Positions 1 to 10,197 of a stretch of DNA of 64,000 nucleotides are shown one piece after another. The DNA is from Halospina sp040196175. Lineage in GTDB: Bacteria > Pseudomonadota > Gammaproteobacteria > Pseudomonadales > Oleiphilaceae. A program made the translations under genes and the position numbers. The stretch covers positions 868,001 to 932,000 of the forward strand of contig NZ_JBEFNF010000001.1 of assembly GCF_040196175.1 (NCBI RefSeq), read 5' to 3'. The notes under the pieces are model-generated. The model was not told where the DNA came from. It ran no database searches and saw only the letters and a list, made by a program, of their open reading frames with translations. Position 1 is the first letter of the stretch. Each line of letters starts with the position of its first letter.

Positions 1-1
1 T

Positions 2-733
2 CCGTATCCGGCAGTGGCGGTGGAAGTGCAGGACGCGCTGGGCGTGGACGGTTTCGCGTACGACATGAATGTGGCTTGCAGCTCCGCGACCTTTGGCATC
101 CAGAACGCGGTAGACGCGGTCAATAATGGTCATGCGCGCACCGTGCTGGTGGTCAACCCCGAGATCTGCAGCGCCCATCTGAATTTCTGCGATCGTGACA
201 GCCATTTCATCTTCGGTGACGCCTGCACTGCCATTATTGTGCAACATCCGGATGACGTGCCCGCCGGGCGTGGCTTTGATGTACTCGGCACACGGCTGAA
301 GACGCGTTTCTCCAACAATATCCGCAACAATTTCGGGTTCCTGAACCGTGCCGACGAATCCGGTATCGGCCAGCCGGACAAACTGTTTGTGCAGGAAGGG
401 CGCAAGGTGTTCAAAGAAGTATCACCACTGGTGGCAGACCTCATCGGTGAACATCTGGACGCTCTGGGCCTTACAACCTCGCAGCTGCAACGCATGTGGC
501 TGCATCAGGCCAACCTCAATATGAATGAGCTGATTGCTAAGCGGGTTCTGGGGCGGGACCCAGAACCCGGTGAGGCGCCGGTGATTCTGGATGAGTACGC
601 CAACACAAGCTCTGCAGGCTCCATCATTGCATTTGATCAGTACCAATCAGACCTGAACAGTGGCGATCATGGCATCATCTGTTCTTTCGGAGCCGGCTAC
701 TCCATCGGGAACGTCGTCGTGCGCAAGCGCTGA
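2..733 (+). CDS. Beta-ketoacyl-ACP synthase III (FabH-type), 5' end cut by window
   Basis: Thiolase-fold condensing enzyme that would join an acyl-CoA or acyl-ACP to malonyl-ACP. The reading frame is open from base 2, so the true start lies outside the window and the first visible GTG (14) is internal. The Cys-His-Asn triad is visible: Cys in NVACSSA (about residue 26 of the fragment), His in WLHQAN (about 168) and Asn in EYANTSS (about 201). The C-terminus ends in a glycine-rich FGAGYSIGNVVV strand typical of the family. The fold and triad are directly readable. Whether it is housekeeping FabH or an accessory paralogue, for example the type that feeds beta-oxidation intermediates into synthesis, cannot be decided here. 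The neighbouring mlaA and patatin genes also concern lipids. Confidence 0.88.
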   Translation, partial: PYPAVAVEVQDALGVDGFAYDMNVACSSATFGIQNAVDAVNNGHARTVLVVNPEICSAHLNFCDRDSHFIFGDACTAIIVQHPDDVPAGRGFDVLGTRLKTRFSNNIRNNFGFLNRADESGIGQPDKLFVQEGRKVFKEVSPLVADLIGEHLDALGLTTSQLQRMWLHQANLNMNELIAKRVLGRDPEPGEAPVILDEYANTSSAGSIIAFDQYQSDLNSGDHGIICSFGAGYSIGNVVVRKR

Positions 734-896
734 AGCTGCCCTATTGGCCGCTCTCAGCACTCAGGGCCCGCATCATGATTGATCCACACTACTTTGGCGT
801 TAAGTTTCCAGGCTGCTGCTCCTGTTCTGTGTCTGGCGTTGATTCCAGGGCCGGAACAGACGATTTCAATCCCCTTCAGACAGGATTTACAGATTG

Positions 897-1685
897 ATGA
901 TGCAACGTACTCCCGTCGCTCTCTGTCTTGCTCTCGGGCTCAGCGCGAGCGCCCTGGCGCAGCAATCGGAAGGCGATGCCAGCAATTTACCCGGCAACGT
1001 TGACCCCGAAACGGTTGCGACGAGCTCTGTCTACGATGAACGTGACCCCTGGCAATCGTTCAACCGCAGCATATTCGCATTCAATGAGGTGGTAGACAGC
1101 AACGTGGCGCGGCCGGTGGCGCGCGGCTATAACCGGGTTACGCCTGAGCCGGTGAACAATGGCATCAGCAATTTTTTCAGTAATATCGGTGAGCCGGCCA
1201 ACGTTGTTAACAGCCTTCTCCAGGGTAAAGGCGAAGCAGCACTGATCAGTACCGGCAGGTTCATCTTCAACACTACTTTTGGACTGCTGGGACTGGTGGA
1301 TGTTGCCAGCTATATGGAGCTGCCGGAACAGGATGAGGACTTCGGACAGACGTTTGGTGTCTGGGGTGCGGATACAGGTCCCTTCCTCATGCTGCCATTT
1401 ATGGGACCGTCGACGGTTCGTGATACGGCGGGGCGGAGTGTGGATTATGCCGTTCCGGATCTTATGGAGAATGTGGAATCACCGGAGCGCTATTTCCTTT
1501 ACGCGCTTTATGGCGTGGATCTCAGAGCGTCATTGTTGAGCTATGAGGATCAGATCACGGGTGATCGCTACACGTTCATACGCAATGCCTACCTGCAACG
1601 GCGTGAGTATCAGGTCAATGACGGGCGCGTAGAGAATGATCCTTTTGCTGAAGACGATGAGGATCTCATGCTTGAGGATTTCTGA
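897..1685 (+). CDS. mlaA: MlaA/VacJ family phospholipid-transport protein, apparently without lipobox
   Basis: 262-residue protein of the MlaA (VacJ) family, whose members remove mislocalised phospholipid from the outer leaflet of the outer membrane together with porins and MlaC. Family hallmarks are DPWQSFNR (about residue 50), NFFSNIGEP, RFIFNTT, DFGQTFGVWG and GPSTVRD. The N-terminus is a hydrophobic signal peptide ending near SALAQ. No lipobox cysteine follows it; the only early Cys is residue 9, inside the hydrophobic core. Most MlaA proteins are lipoproteins, so this one looks periplasmic. Start: tandem ATGs at 897 and 900 and a TTG at 894 compete. An AGGA at 882-885 is the nearest ribosome site, and no choice of start changes the absence of the lipobox. 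The C-terminus is acidic. Confidence 0.88.
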   Translation: MMQRTPVALCLALGLSASALAQQSEGDASNLPGNVDPETVATSSVYDERDPWQSFNRSIFAFNEVVDSNVARPVARGYNRVTPEPVNNGISNFFSNIGEPANVVNSLLQGKGEAALISTGRFIFNTTFGLLGLVDVASYMELPEQDEDFGQTFGVWGADTGPFLMLPFMGPSTVRDTAGRSVDYAVPDLMENVESPERYFLYALYGVDLRASLLSYEDQITGDRYTFIRNAYLQRREYQVNDGRVENDPFAEDDEDLMLEDF

Positions 1686-1738
1686 TCGGGGCTATACTCA
1701 GGTCATGGTCGATCCACGCAGTGGTTACCGGAGTCCGT

Positions 1739-3202
1739 ATGAGCCGAAATATCTCGCATTACCGCAAACTGATCGAGCAGGCGCGCACCTACGAACAGTG
1801 GAAGGCGGCGGCGCTTGAGCTGGACTACCTGGAAGGCAATGTGGAGTGGAAGGAAGCGTTTGCTTCTGATCTCTACAACTACAACCTGATCCATGACCGT
1901 CTGCGTGAGCTGCGCCATTACCACCAGACCGGTGACCACGCCCGTCTCAAGCGGGCAATCCGCGAGGGGCTCCATCATGACCTCGGCAATATCTCCAACC
2001 CTGCCCTCTACCACAATAGTTACGTTGGCACCAAACATCTGATTGAGGAGTACGTTAACCAGGTCTGCGACTCCATCAATCTGCTGTGCGACACGACCAT
2101 TCCGGAGCTTCCGGAAAGCGAGAAGCTCGGGTTCTTCAAAGACACGCTGCTGAGTTATGGCCGACCGGCCCTGTTGCTGAGTGGCGGAGCTACTCTCGGC
2201 CTGTTTCATCTGGGCGTTATCCGCACGCTCTGGGAGCGGGATCTGCTGCCACAGGTGATCTCCGGCTCCAGCGCTGGCGCGGTGATGGCCGCCATGGTGG
2301 GCACCACGCCGGATGACGAGCTGGATCAGCTTCTGGAGCCAGAGCGCCACAACCTCAAGGCCTGGCGCTGGAAAGGGGTGATCAACGGGCTTCGGGGTGC
2401 CGGTTTCATGGATCAGGCCGTGCTGGAGCAGTGCCTGAGGGAGAATATCGGCGAATTCACGTTCGAGGAGGCGTTTCAGCACACAGGGCGTTCCACCAAC
2501 ATCAGCGTTTCCTCGGATCAGGGGCAGCATGCGGCGCGACTGCTGAGTGGTTACACATCGCCCTACATGCTGGTCTGGAGCGCCGCACTGGCTTCATCGG
2601 CGGTGCCCGGTGTATTCCCGCCGGTGCAGCTGCAGAAAAAGGACCACCAGGGGGCGACTGTGCCCTACATGCCCCGCTTGCGGTTTGTGGATGGCTCCGT
2701 GGTGAGTGATCTGCCGCGGGAGCGGCTCATGCACCTGTACGACGTCAACTTCACGCTGGTCAGTCAGACCAACCCCCATGTAGTGCCTTTTCTGCGGCGC
2801 CATCATGGGCGCACGCGGGAGAGTCTGGCGGGCTTGCCGCTGTCGATGCTGCGCGCTGAAATGCAGTTTCATGGCAAGGGGTTGTTCGACGTTCTCAGGC
2901 AACGCATGCGGCCGGAGCTGGCGCGCCAGGTCTGTGGCCAGATCTATACCATTATGGCGCAGCAGTACCAGGGGGATGTGACCCTGGCGCCACGCTACAG
3001 AATGCGCCATTTCCGGCAGATGATGTCCAATCCGTCGCCGGAGTTCGTGCGCGAAATGATGCTTGAAGGCGAGCGTGCAACCTGGCCGCTGATCTCCCAG
3101 ATCCGGACGCACGCCAAGATATCGCGCACGCTTGAAAGCTGTATCCGCCGCCTGCGTCAGCATAACCGCAAAGGAGCCGAGCTGCACGTGATCGCAAGCT
3201 GA
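1739..3202 (+). CDS. Patatin-like phospholipase with DUF3336 N-terminal domain
   Basis: 487-residue predicted lipid acyl hydrolase. The N-terminal 140 or so residues match the DUF3336 type found in front of patatin domains (also in yeast TGL triacylglycerol lipases). The patatin core has the oxyanion motif SGGATLG, the nucleophile motif GSSAG with Ser178, and the catalytic Asp in VDGS at Asp318, giving a complete Ser-Asp dyad. I see no signal peptide, so it is probably cytosolic or peripherally membrane-bound. The ATG at 1739 was chosen because a GGAG lies 5 bases upstream; an in-frame GTG at 1721 lacks this. It follows mlaA by 53 bases and may be cotranscribed. A lipid-remodelling role is inferred from the family; the substrate is unknown. 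Confidence 0.87.
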   Translation: MSRNISHYRKLIEQARTYEQWKAAALELDYLEGNVEWKEAFASDLYNYNLIHDRLRELRHYHQTGDHARLKRAIREGLHHDLGNISNPALYHNSYVGTKHLIEEYVNQVCDSINLLCDTTIPELPESEKLGFFKDTLLSYGRPALLLSGGATLGLFHLGVIRTLWERDLLPQVISGSSAGAVMAAMVGTTPDDELDQLLEPERHNLKAWRWKGVINGLRGAGFMDQAVLEQCLRENIGEFTFEEAFQHTGRSTNISVSSDQGQHAARLLSGYTSPYMLVWSAALASSAVPGVFPPVQLQKKDHQGATVPYMPRLRFVDGSVVSDLPRERLMHLYDVNFTLVSQTNPHVVPFLRRHHGRTRESLAGLPLSMLRAEMQFHGKGLFDVLRQRMRPELARQVCGQIYTIMAQQYQGDVTLAPRYRMRHFRQMMSNPSPEFVREMMLEGERATWPLISQIRTHAKISRTLESCIRRLRQHNRKGAELHVIAS

Positions 3203-3219
3203 GCCTGTACGCTCCCGGT

Positions 3220-3241
3220 GGCGCCCGCTATCATGGGCGCC
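3220..3241. repeat. 7-bp inverted repeat between patatin gene and dinG
   Basis: GGCGCCC at 3220-3226 and GGGCGCC at 3235-3241 pair perfectly around an 8-base loop, just before the dinG ribosome site (AGGAG 3261-3265). There is no T run, so terminator function is uncertain. It may only mark the boundary between the two genes. Confidence 0.3.
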
Positions 3242-3268
3242 CCCATCCCCACCTGTGGACAGGAGCGC

Positions 3269-5425
<2,157 letters not shown>

Positions 5426-5441
5426 GCGGACCTCAGTCCGC
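5426..5441. terminator. Stem-loop at the dinG/BCCT convergent junction
   Basis: GCGGAC (5426-5431) pairs with GTCCGC (5436-5441) around a CTCA loop. It sits exactly between the two stop codons and overlaps the last codon of the minus-strand gene. Only a weak T stretch follows, so a bidirectional terminator is plausible but not certain. Confidence 0.45.
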
Positions 5442-7019
5442 CCGCTTTGCTGGGTGAGGTTCTTGGCTGATGAGCCCCTGTTGCCGTGCCATGGCGTAGG
5501 CTGCTTTGGGCCCACTCCATAGTGATGGCAGCAGGATCAGCGATACCGGAATGGCTGTGATCACGATGAACTGCTGCAGCGCACTGATCTGGCCCTCACC
5601 CATGTAGAGCAGGATGGCCGCCATCATGGCCATGGCAACGCCCCAGAATACACGCACGGCGCGGTTCGGCTCGTCATGCCCTGTCCCGACTACCGAGATG
5701 GCGTAACTCATGGAATCGCCGGTGGTCGCCACAAAGATGGTGGTGAGCAGTAGTATGGCCAGCGCCATCAGCATGCCGCCGGGCAGTGCCTGAGCAACCG
5801 TCAGCGTGGCGACATCGAACTGGAAGTTCTGAAGCGGCTCGGCGAGGTCAATGACGCTCTGCATCTGGTAGAAAATGCCGGAGCCGCCCAGCAGCGTGAA
5901 CCAGACCGTAGTGGCAACCGGTGCCATAACCGCGACCGCGAGGATCATCTGGCGAATGGTGCGGCCACGCGAGATACGTGCCACAAATATCGCCATCAGC
6001 GGCCCATAGCCGATGAACCAGGCAAAGAAGAACACCGTCCACCACTTCATCCACCATGCCGGTGCCGTCTCCGATGTCATGGTTGCCATGCGGAAGAACG
6101 AGGAGATGTATTCACCGAAGCCCTGGGTATAGGCGTTGATGAGGAAGAGGGTGGGACCGAAGATAAAAATGACCGCCGCGATGGCGAGTGCCAGCATCAC
6201 ATTGAAGCGGCTCAGGAACTGGATGCCACGGTGAATACCGGTTACCGCCGAGGTCACGTAGATCGCTCCTAGGGTGATTACGATCATCAGCTGCGTGGAG
6301 TAGCGGTCCTGAATGCCGAACAGCACCTCAAACCCGTAGCTTACCTGGGTTGCGAGAAAGCCGATGGGCCCTACGGTGCCGGCCACAACCGCAACCACAC
6401 AGCAGGCATCCACAATGCTGCCCAGCCAGCCGCTCATGATGCGCTGGCCGAACACCGGGTAGAGCAGTGTGCGGGGGCGCAGTGGGTGACCAAGGTCGTA
6501 GTGATTGTGCGCCAGAATGATGGCGGTCAGTGATCCCAGAATGGCCCAGGCCAGAAAGCCCCAGTGCATGAATGACTGGGCGAGAGCGCCGGCGACGGCT
6601 TCGGCGGTGCCGGCCTCGGTTTCAAATGCCGGTGGCGTGACCACGAAGTGATACACGGGTTCACCAGCGGCAAAGAACACACCCCCGCCGGCGAGCAGTG
6701 TGCACATGATCATGGATAGCCACCGGAAGGTACTGATCTCCGGTGTGGTGCGGTTACCCACAAACGCACCGGCCGCGGGAGAGACGGCGACACCCAGCGC
6801 GATGAAGAAGGTCGCCAGAAGCAGCAGCTGGAAATAGGAGCCCAGCGCCGCGGCAGTGGCAGTAAAGCCGGCACCAATGCTTTCCGACACCATGTTGATG
6901 TCGTAGAGCGACAGCAGGATGAAAACAATGATGAACCCGGCACTGAGTCCGAGCACCACCGGATCACCAAGGGGGCGATTCTCAGTTTCAGCCCCGGGGG
7001 TCGGTTCGGATGGAGTCAT
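5433..7019 (-). CDS. BCCT family (betaine/choline/carnitine-type) transporter
   Basis: 528-residue integral membrane protein with about 12 hydrophobic segments. The BCCT signature ending FVARISRGRTIR follows the tryptophan-rich eighth helix (WWMKWW, then FAWFIGYGP). BCCT proteins import quaternary ammonium or sulfonium solutes by Na+ or H+ symport. In BetP this helix carries three tryptophans around the substrate; here the aligned segment keeps one Trp and has Phe and Tyr at the other two positions, so the substrate may differ from glycine betaine. The glycine stretch in helix 3 (AGGGVFFAAGEP) also departs from the BetP GIGIG pattern. The N- and C-terminal tails are short, so osmosensing by a long tail is unlikely. 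Promoter region: CRP-like site, repeats and a terminator at 7103-7307. Substrate uncertain. Confidence 0.9.
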   Translation of the reverse strand: MTPSEPTPGAETENRPLGDPVVLGLSAGFIIVFILLSLYDINMVSESIGAGFTATAAALGSYFQLLLLATFFIALGVAVSPAAGAFVGNRTTPEISTFRWLSMIMCTLLAGGGVFFAAGEPVYHFVVTPPAFETEAGTAEAVAGALAQSFMHWGFLAWAILGSLTAIILAHNHYDLGHPLRPRTLLYPVFGQRIMSGWLGSIVDACCVVAVVAGTVGPIGFLATQVSYGFEVLFGIQDRYSTQLMIVITLGAIYVTSAVTGIHRGIQFLSRFNVMLALAIAAVIFIFGPTLFLINAYTQGFGEYISSFFRMATMTSETAPAWWMKWWTVFFFAWFIGYGPLMAIFVARISRGRTIRQMILAVAVMAPVATTVWFTLLGGSGIFYQMQSVIDLAEPLQNFQFDVATLTVAQALPGGMLMALAILLLTTIFVATTGDSMSYAISVVGTGHDEPNRAVRVFWGVAMAMMAAILLYMGEGQISALQQFIVITAIPVSLILLPSLWSGPKAAYAMARQQGLISQEPHPAKRAD

Positions 7020-7062
7020 GAGAGCCTCGTGGCGAGTGAGTTAAGCGCGGGATGATGACAGC

Positions 7063-7078
7063 TGATTTCAGGAAATCA
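7063..7078. promoter_or_regulatory. Palindromic operator candidate upstream of BCCT gene
   Basis: TGATTTC (7063-7069) and GAAATCA (7072-7078) form a perfect 7-bp inverted repeat with a 2-base centre, 44 bases upstream of the transporter ATG. Placement between the terminator at 7103-7134 and the start codon suits a repressor or activator site for a proximal promoter. The binding protein is unknown. Confidence 0.4.
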
Positions 7079-7102
7079 ATGGGTGTTTTGACAGGCGGAC
7101 AG

Positions 7103-7134
7103 AAAAAAGCCACCAACGGTTGCCGCGGGTGGCT
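7103..7134 (-). terminator. Rho-independent terminator in the regulator/transporter gap
   Basis: Read on the minus strand, AGCCACC (7134-7128) pairs with GGTGGCT (7114-7108), followed by six T residues (7108-7103). This would end transcripts entering from the upstream LuxR-type gene or from the CRP-region promoter. If so, it isolates the transporter or acts as an attenuator in its leader. Confidence 0.75.
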
Positions 7135-7213
7135 GAGAGAAGAGCTCAATTGAGGAGAAATCCGAAAGGCCTGAAATCGAATTCCTGTTGCCTCTTGTTA
7201 CGGTGCCCAATTT

Positions 7214-7273
7214 AGGGCGGACGGGGGCGTAGAGGGATCGTCCAAAGGGCGTAAAAAGCGACCTGAAAGGGCG
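7214..7273. promoter_or_regulatory. Helically phased GGGCG repeats, candidate activator boxes
   Basis: GGGCG occurs at 7215-7219, 7225-7229, 7247-7251 and 7269-7273, with starts 10, 22 and 22 bases apart, that is one, two and two helical turns. The two distal copies share the longer core AAAGGGCG. Repeated same-face direct repeats beside a CRP site resemble the layout at MalT-controlled promoters. The adjacent gene encodes a MalT-like activator, so these are plausible binding sites for it. That assignment is inference. Confidence 0.45.
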
Positions 7274-7283
7274 CATGGATCCC

Positions 7284-7307
7284 AAAATGTGATACGCGTC
7301 ACATTTT
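7284..7307. promoter_or_regulatory. CRP/Vfr-type binding site
   Basis: TGTGA (7288-7292) and TCACA (7299-7303) are separated by 6 bases, exactly the CRP consensus half-sites and spacing. Perfect symmetry extends outward through AAAA and TTTT to give 9-bp arms. The site ends 10 bases from the stop codon of the LuxR-type gene and lies upstream of the BCCT gene on the minus strand, so it probably couples transporter expression to cAMP-CRP (Vfr). Confidence 0.75.
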
Positions 7308-7317
7308 AACCCAAAAA

Positions 7318-10023
7318 CTAGTCGACCAGCCCCAGCTCACGTGCTCTTGCCAGCGCTCCGGTGCGGCTGCTCGCCCCGAGTTTCCCGTAAAGGTTGCGGA
7401 TATGGGCCTTGACCGTGGTCTGAGCTACCGACATCCGCTGCGCGATCTCCTTGTTGGCGTGACCGGAGTGGATCAGTGCCAGGACCTCGATTTCGCGCTG
7501 GCTCAGAGGTTCCACCAGTTCTGAGGGGCCGGTACCGGAGGTTGCTGGCGCGGCAGGTGCCTGAGCGGCTTGCGTTATCAGTAGCGGATCAAGCTCGCGC
7601 CGGAATGCCAGCGGCAGTCCGTGATGGTTCATGCGCTGATACAAAGCCGCGAGCGCCGGTCCTTCCTCCACGAACAGGCGCAGGAAGCGTTCCCGTGAGG
7701 CGAGCTCCAGAGCACGGTGCAACATCACCCCTGCCTGCTCGGCGCGCTCCAGACGCTCCAGGCAGACCGCGTAGACCGCAAGCAGCTCAATCAGATGCTT
7801 AATGTGGCGACCTTTCTCGGTCGACAATCTCAGTGGCGCAAGAATGTTGATGGCCTCTTCCGCCTCACCCCCAGAGAGCAGCAGCCGCGCCAGGCCAATA
7901 CGAGCCTGTTCCCGGTTGATGGGGTTGCGGTAGTTGTGATTGTCGAGTCGTTCCCGCCAGGTCTTAGCGCCTTTGATGTCGCCCAGTGCCAAGTGGCAGC
8001 GTACATGCAGCGCCTCCAGGCATGGCGGTTCGAAAAGGATGGCGTCGCGTTTCTGGTCCTGGACACGCTCGGCATCCTCAAGGTATTCCATAGCGGCCTG
8101 GTACTGCCCGCGGGAAAAGGCCAGATGGGCGCGGGTGTACTGGATCACCACATGCTGACCGGGCTCGCTGCCGGAGTCCAGATGGGGCAGCAGAGGGTTC
8201 ATGTGCGCATCCGCCAGTGTCAGGTCATTCTTCTCCCGGTGGATCTGGACCATGGCGCTGTTCTGCCAGCAGGACACCAGCCGGGGTTGCTGCGGGTCGG
8301 TGTGATAGGAGTTTACCCATTCGCGCACGCTGGTACCTACCTCCAGCGCGCGATCCATCTCGCCCTGGTAGAACAGAATCCAGGCAAGGAGGCCACCGCT
8401 TGAAAGGGTGGTGGCGTGTTTCTTTTCGCGGCGGCCATGATCAACAGCGGATTCCAGGGCGTGGGTAGCGCTTGCCAGATCGCCGTTGGCATAGCAGTCC
8501 AATCCAATGCCGTAATAGGTCACCGATTTGAGTGGGATATTGGTGTGGTCAATATCCTTCAGAACCTGCTGGGTCAGGTGCCGGGCACTGGAGTGATCGC
8601 TGCGGGTGCGGGCCATGTAGGAGCGGATGAGCGCGATCTCATTGTGAAGTGCCAGAGCCACATCGGCGTTGTCGTCCGAGTTGGCCACACGGATATCCAG
8701 CGTGTCTTCCAGCTGTTCCAGCAACGGCTCGATGTTGTTGAGCCGGTTGAGGAAGAACAGCGCCCAGATCTCCAGCATCATCAGCCGCGGATTGGCGGTT
8801 GTGCGTTCCTGGGGCAGGTACTGCAGCCATTTGTGGACCAGTTCGTGAAAGCCGGTATGGATCAGGTTATTGCCGTATTGCTCCAGTACCTGCTCCAGCC
8901 AGTTCCAGTCTTCCAGCTGGAGGATCTGAACGATGGCCTCCTGCAGCAAGTCCTGATCCAGAAGCCAGCGGATTGCGCGCGCCTGCAGGTCGCGGTAGGC
9001 CTCCGGCTCGGTTTGGTGCAGGCGCTGGGCCAGCGCTTCCCGGAAAAGGTCGTGATAGCGGAACCAATGGTCACGGGTATCCAGGGGAATGATGAAAAGG
9101 TTGGCGTGGACCAGCTGCTCAAGAATGGCCTGGCTGTCGTCTCGCTCCAGGATGCTGTTGCACAGCTCGCCACTGAGGCGCCGGCAGACGCTGGTGCGCA
9201 GGAGAAAATCCTGAACTTGCGGTGTCTGCTGATCCAGAATTTCGGTCAGTATATAGTCACTGATCTGGCGGCTTTGATCGCCTTCACTGAGTACCACCTG
9301 GGCAAGACCACTATTAGCGTTCATGCTCTTGCCGGAAAGAGCCGTCAGCTGCATTGCGGCTGCCCAGCCCTCAGTCCGTTGCCAGATCGAACGTACCTTC
9401 TGTTCATCCAGCGCAAGCCCCATATAGTCATTGAAGAAGGCGCTGCATTCTGTTTCCGAGAAGGCCAGGTCGCTGGCATGGAGGCCTTCCATCCACCCTT
9501 TGACCCGCCATCGGGCGAGCGGAAGGGATGGTTCGGTGCGTGACAGCAGGACCAGATGCAGCGCCGGAGGCGCATGATCCACCAGAAAGGTTATCTGACG
9601 CTGGATGTCCGGGTCCCGGATCAGGTGATAGTCATCCAGAATCAGTGTGGCGTGCGGGATGGACTGTTCAATCAGGCTGTTGATGACGGCCGTAAGGGCA
9701 CCCTCGATGTGCTCCTCGCCCGGAGTGTCCAGATAGCGATGGATGGCGTCCTGATGCCCCATGAACGCATTTTCCAGCGCGCCAACGGTATAGGACCAGA
9801 AACGGCGCGGTTCGTCGTCCTGTTCATCAAGCGATAGCCAGCCCACCGTCTGGTCGTGATCCGCACACCACTGGTTCACCAGCGTGGTCTTGCCATACCC
9901 GGCAGGTGCCGTGATGGTCGTGATGCGCCGTGCCGCATCGGGTTGCAACCGTTCAAGGAGACGGGGGCGGGCAATGGCGCGGGGATCCGCAGCCGGGCGC
10001 ATGAATTTAGTTGCCAGTAACAT
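7318..10023 (-). CDS. MalT-like LuxR-family STAND ATPase transcriptional activator
   Basis: 901-residue regulator built like MalT. It has an N-terminal nucleotide-binding domain with Walker A APAGYGKTTL (39-48) and a Walker B-like LILDDYH, a long helical TPR-type sensor region (about 340-820), and a C-terminal LuxR/GerE helix-turn-helix (about 837-901, LSQREIEVLALI, then NKEIAQRM and TVKAHIRNLYGKLG). STAND proteins oligomerise on inducer and nucleotide binding and activate from repeated DNA boxes. It lies directly upstream of the BCCT gene in the same orientation. The gap holds a CRP site and phased repeats, so control of solute uptake is the likely role. The inducer cannot be read from sequence. 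It is divergent from cysB. Confidence 0.9.
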   Translation of the reverse strand: MLLATKFMRPAADPRAIARPRLLERLQPDAARRITTITAPAGYGKTTLVNQWCADHDQTVGWLSLDEQDDEPRRFWSYTVGALENAFMGHQDAIHRYLDTPGEEHIEGALTAVINSLIEQSIPHATLILDDYHLIRDPDIQRQITFLVDHAPPALHLVLLSRTEPSLPLARWRVKGWMEGLHASDLAFSETECSAFFNDYMGLALDEQKVRSIWQRTEGWAAAMQLTALSGKSMNANSGLAQVVLSEGDQSRQISDYILTEILDQQTPQVQDFLLRTSVCRRLSGELCNSILERDDSQAILEQLVHANLFIIPLDTRDHWFRYHDLFREALAQRLHQTEPEAYRDLQARAIRWLLDQDLLQEAIVQILQLEDWNWLEQVLEQYGNNLIHTGFHELVHKWLQYLPQERTTANPRLMMLEIWALFFLNRLNNIEPLLEQLEDTLDIRVANSDDNADVALALHNEIALIRSYMARTRSDHSSARHLTQQVLKDIDHTNIPLKSVTYYGIGLDCYANGDLASATHALESAVDHGRREKKHATTLSSGGLLAWILFYQGEMDRALEVGTSVREWVNSYHTDPQQPRLVSCWQNSAMVQIHREKNDLTLADAHMNPLLPHLDSGSEPGQHVVIQYTRAHLAFSRGQYQAAMEYLEDAERVQDQKRDAILFEPPCLEALHVRCHLALGDIKGAKTWRERLDNHNYRNPINREQARIGLARLLLSGGEAEEAINILAPLRLSTEKGRHIKHLIELLAVYAVCLERLERAEQAGVMLHRALELASRERFLRLFVEEGPALAALYQRMNHHGLPLAFRRELDPLLITQAAQAPAAPATSGTGPSELVEPLSQREIEVLALIHSGHANKEIAQRMSVAQTTVKAHIRNLYGKLGASSRTGALARARELGLVD

Positions 10024-10153
10024 CTTCCAGTCCCTGATCCCGTTCCTGTGCTCGGTTTCGCATTGTCGGGCCTGGCGGTTGCATGTTCAAGGTACGTTAT
10101 GAGCCGGATTGCTGCACAGGGCTGGGACAGGATGCGGAAAAAATGGAATAATA

Positions 10154-10171
10154 GGCTATATTCTTATAGCC
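10154..10171. promoter_or_regulatory. Palindrome upstream of cysB, possible autoregulatory operator
   Basis: GGCTATA (10154-10160) and TATAGCC (10165-10171) form a perfect 7-bp inverted repeat with a 4-base centre, 26 bases before the cysB ATG. CysB represses its own gene in enteric bacteria, and an AT-rich symmetric site here fits that. It lies in the 174-bp divergent gap shared with the LuxR-type gene. Confidence 0.4.
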
Positions 10172-10197
10172 ACATAAAAGCCCCGGAGTCTCCAGGC

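Noticed and set aside
8416..9543. Plus-strand open frame of 375 codons inside the LuxR/STAND gene.
   Set aside because: It is antisense to an intact 901-residue regulator with clear domains; no ribosome site or family match.
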